Assembly: GCA_903911985.1 (NCBI GenBank)
Contig: CAIWFP010000185.1
Coordinates: 1 to 7,311, forward strand
Source of the DNA: an uncultured Sphingomonadales bacterium
GTDB taxonomy: Bacteria > Pseudomonadota > Alphaproteobacteria > Sphingomonadales > Sphingomonadaceae
Length of the DNA stretch: 7,311 nucleotides
Direction: 5' to 3'
The notes under the pieces were generated by a model, which worked only from the letters and a program-made list of their open reading frames with translations, made no database searches and was not told the DNA's origin. Every line of letters begins with the position of its first letter. The stretch's first letter is position 1. A program made the translations under genes and the position numbers. This document shows positions 6,904-7,311 of the stretch, piece after piece.

Positions 6904-6925
6904 GTGACTATGTGGCAAATCTAAT

Positions 6926-6947
6926 TACCAGACGGTGTCCGTCGGTA
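6926..6947. promoter_or_regulatory. Candidate TetR-type operator (imperfect inverted repeat)
   Basis: The 22-base site reads TACC-A-GACGG-TGT-CCGTC-GGTA. GACGG (6931-6935) and CCGTC (6939-6943) are perfect inverted arms around TGT. The outer TACC and GGTA are also inverted copies but offset by half a base from the inner symmetry. Size, symmetry and position between divergent starts are typical of autoregulating TetR-family operators. Binding there would block both promoters. The repeat is seen; the identity of the binding protein is inferred from adjacency. Confidence 0.6.
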
Positions 6948-6961
6948 TATCCATCGAAGGT

Positions 6962-7311
6962 ATGATGCAAGAGCCAAACGAAACCGACACGCCAGTGTCA
7001 GGGCCAAAGCCCGAAGCCCCGGCCGGCACGGTTCGGCCCTCGGCCCAGCCCTCTGGTCAGCCTTCTGGTCGGCCTGCGGGTCGGGGGCGCCCGCGTGATC
7101 CTGCGATCGAGGCGCGGATCCTCGATGCGGCGCTCACGCTTTATGGGCGGCAGGGCTGGCTGGGCTTCAGTCTTGACGCGGCGGCGCGCGGGGGGCGGGT
7201 CAGCAAGGACGCGCTGTATCGCCGCTGGAAGACGCGCGAGGCGCTGTTGCGCGACGCCCTGTACAAGCGGTGGGACTGGGTGGCGGCGATCGACGAGGGG
7301 GACGTGCGGCG
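6962..7311 (+). CDS. TetR/AcrR-family transcriptional regulator, C-terminus cut off by window edge
   Basis: 116 codons are visible before the window ends. After a long N-terminal extension, residues 41-100 form a TetR-type DNA-binding domain: GRGRPRDP (41-48), helix 1 AIEARILDAALTLYGRQGW (48-66), then FSLDAAARGGRVSKDALYRRW (69-89) as the helix-turn-helix, and KTREALLRDAL (90-100). The turn GGRVSK appears one residue longer than the common AGVSK form. The first 45 or so residues are Pro/Ser/Gly-rich and probably disordered, unlike most family members. Start is uncertain: ATG at 6962 and ATG at 6965 are adjacent, and GAAGG (6956-6960) is better spaced for 6965 (4 bases). It diverges from the catabolic operon across a 70-base region with an inverted repeat, so it is probably the local repressor, perhaps released by a CoA ester or the free acid (inference). 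The ligand domain lies outside the window. Confidence 0.9.
   Translation, partial: MMQEPNETDTPVSGPKPEAPAGTVRPSAQPSGQPSGRPAGRGRPRDPAIEARILDAALTLYGRQGWLGFSLDAAARGGRVSKDALYRRWKTREALLRDALYKRWDWVAAIDEGDVR
7034..7081 (+). repeat. Four imperfect 12-bp tandem units in the regulator N-terminus
   Basis: Units at 7034-7045, 7046-7057, 7058-7069 and 7070-7081 encode RPSA, QPSG, QPSG and RPAG in turn. The middle two differ at one base (cagccctctggt and cagccttctggt). The array looks like slippage-type expansion producing the disordered extension before the DNA-binding domain, and its length may vary between strains. Confidence 0.7.

Larger units (their letters stand above)
6892..6961. promoter_or_regulatory. 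Divergent promoter region between operon and TetR-type gene
   Basis: This 70-base region must hold the promoters for both directions unless the operon is read from elsewhere. It is locally A/T-richer than the flanking genes, as expected of a promoter. For the regulator, TTACCA (6925-6930) and TATATC (6946-6951) are weak -35/-10 candidates with a short 15-base spacer. For the operon, TAATTA or TAGATT near 6917-6926 could serve as -10, but no convincing -35 was found. The inverted repeat at 6926-6947 lies between these elements. Confidence 0.55.

Noticed and set aside
5791..6918. Longer beta dehydrogenase starting at TTG 6918
   Set aside because: The GAGGAA site six bases before ATG 6891 explains initiation better, and the nine extra residues are not part of the dehydrogenase fold.
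5830..6924. Plus-strand open frame of 364 codons opposite the beta dehydrogenase
   Set aside because: It covers almost exactly the antisense of a well-supported gene and has no motifs of its own.
1..7311. Mobile elements, CRISPR arrays, tRNA or rRNA genes
   Set aside because: No transposase-like frame, terminal repeats, spaced direct repeats, or RNA gene signatures were found by reading both strands.

Overview
The window is high-GC, tightly packed DNA with codons strongly biased to G or C in third position. The gene content fits an alphaproteobacterium of the sphingomonad type (Novosphingobium or Sphingobium). That placement is inferred from gene families and composition; there is no rRNA or other marker gene here. 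Nearly the whole window is one minus-strand operon for acyl-CoA catabolism, read from about 6891 down past base 1. A TetR-family regulator gene diverges from it at the right edge.

Operon order in the direction of transcription: (1) a beta-type acyl-CoA dehydrogenase subunit with a degenerate active site (5791-6891); (2) an alpha-type acyl-CoA dehydrogenase subunit that keeps the likely catalytic Glu (4610-5794); (3) a 147-base gap with a 31-codon ORF (4462-4557) and several inverted repeats; (4) a 755-residue protein made of two fused CaiB/BaiF (family III) CoA-transferase domains (2195-4462); (5) an enoyl-CoA hydratase of the crotonase family (1392-2198); (6) a thiolase-fold protein of the TLP1 type, cut by the left edge (1-1390), in which every classical thiolase catalytic residue is replaced. 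Junctions are 4-base overlaps, a 1-base overlap or a 1-base gap, except for the gap after gene 2, so co-transcription and translational coupling are likely.

Taken together, the genes describe CoA activation by transfer, alpha,beta-dehydrogenation by a probable alpha2beta2 heteromer, hydration to a 3-hydroxyacyl-CoA, and a step by a thiolase-like protein that cannot be an ordinary thiolase. No 3-hydroxyacyl-CoA dehydrogenase and no acyl-CoA ligase lies in the window. This resembles aldolytic side-chain removal in bacterial steroid and bile-acid degradation, where a thiolase-fold aldolase works with an OB-fold domain. Substrate and aldolase activity are inference; a steroid, bile-acid, terpenoid or other branched acid are all possible.

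The 70-base divergent intergenic region (6892-6961) holds an imperfect inverted repeat, a good candidate operator for the TetR-type protein. The most unusual points are the catalytically rewritten thiolase-fold protein at the operon end, the tandem CoA-transferase with its motifs split between halves, and the 31-codon ORF. That ORF reads either as the remnant N-terminus of a zinc alcohol dehydrogenase or as a leader peptide.
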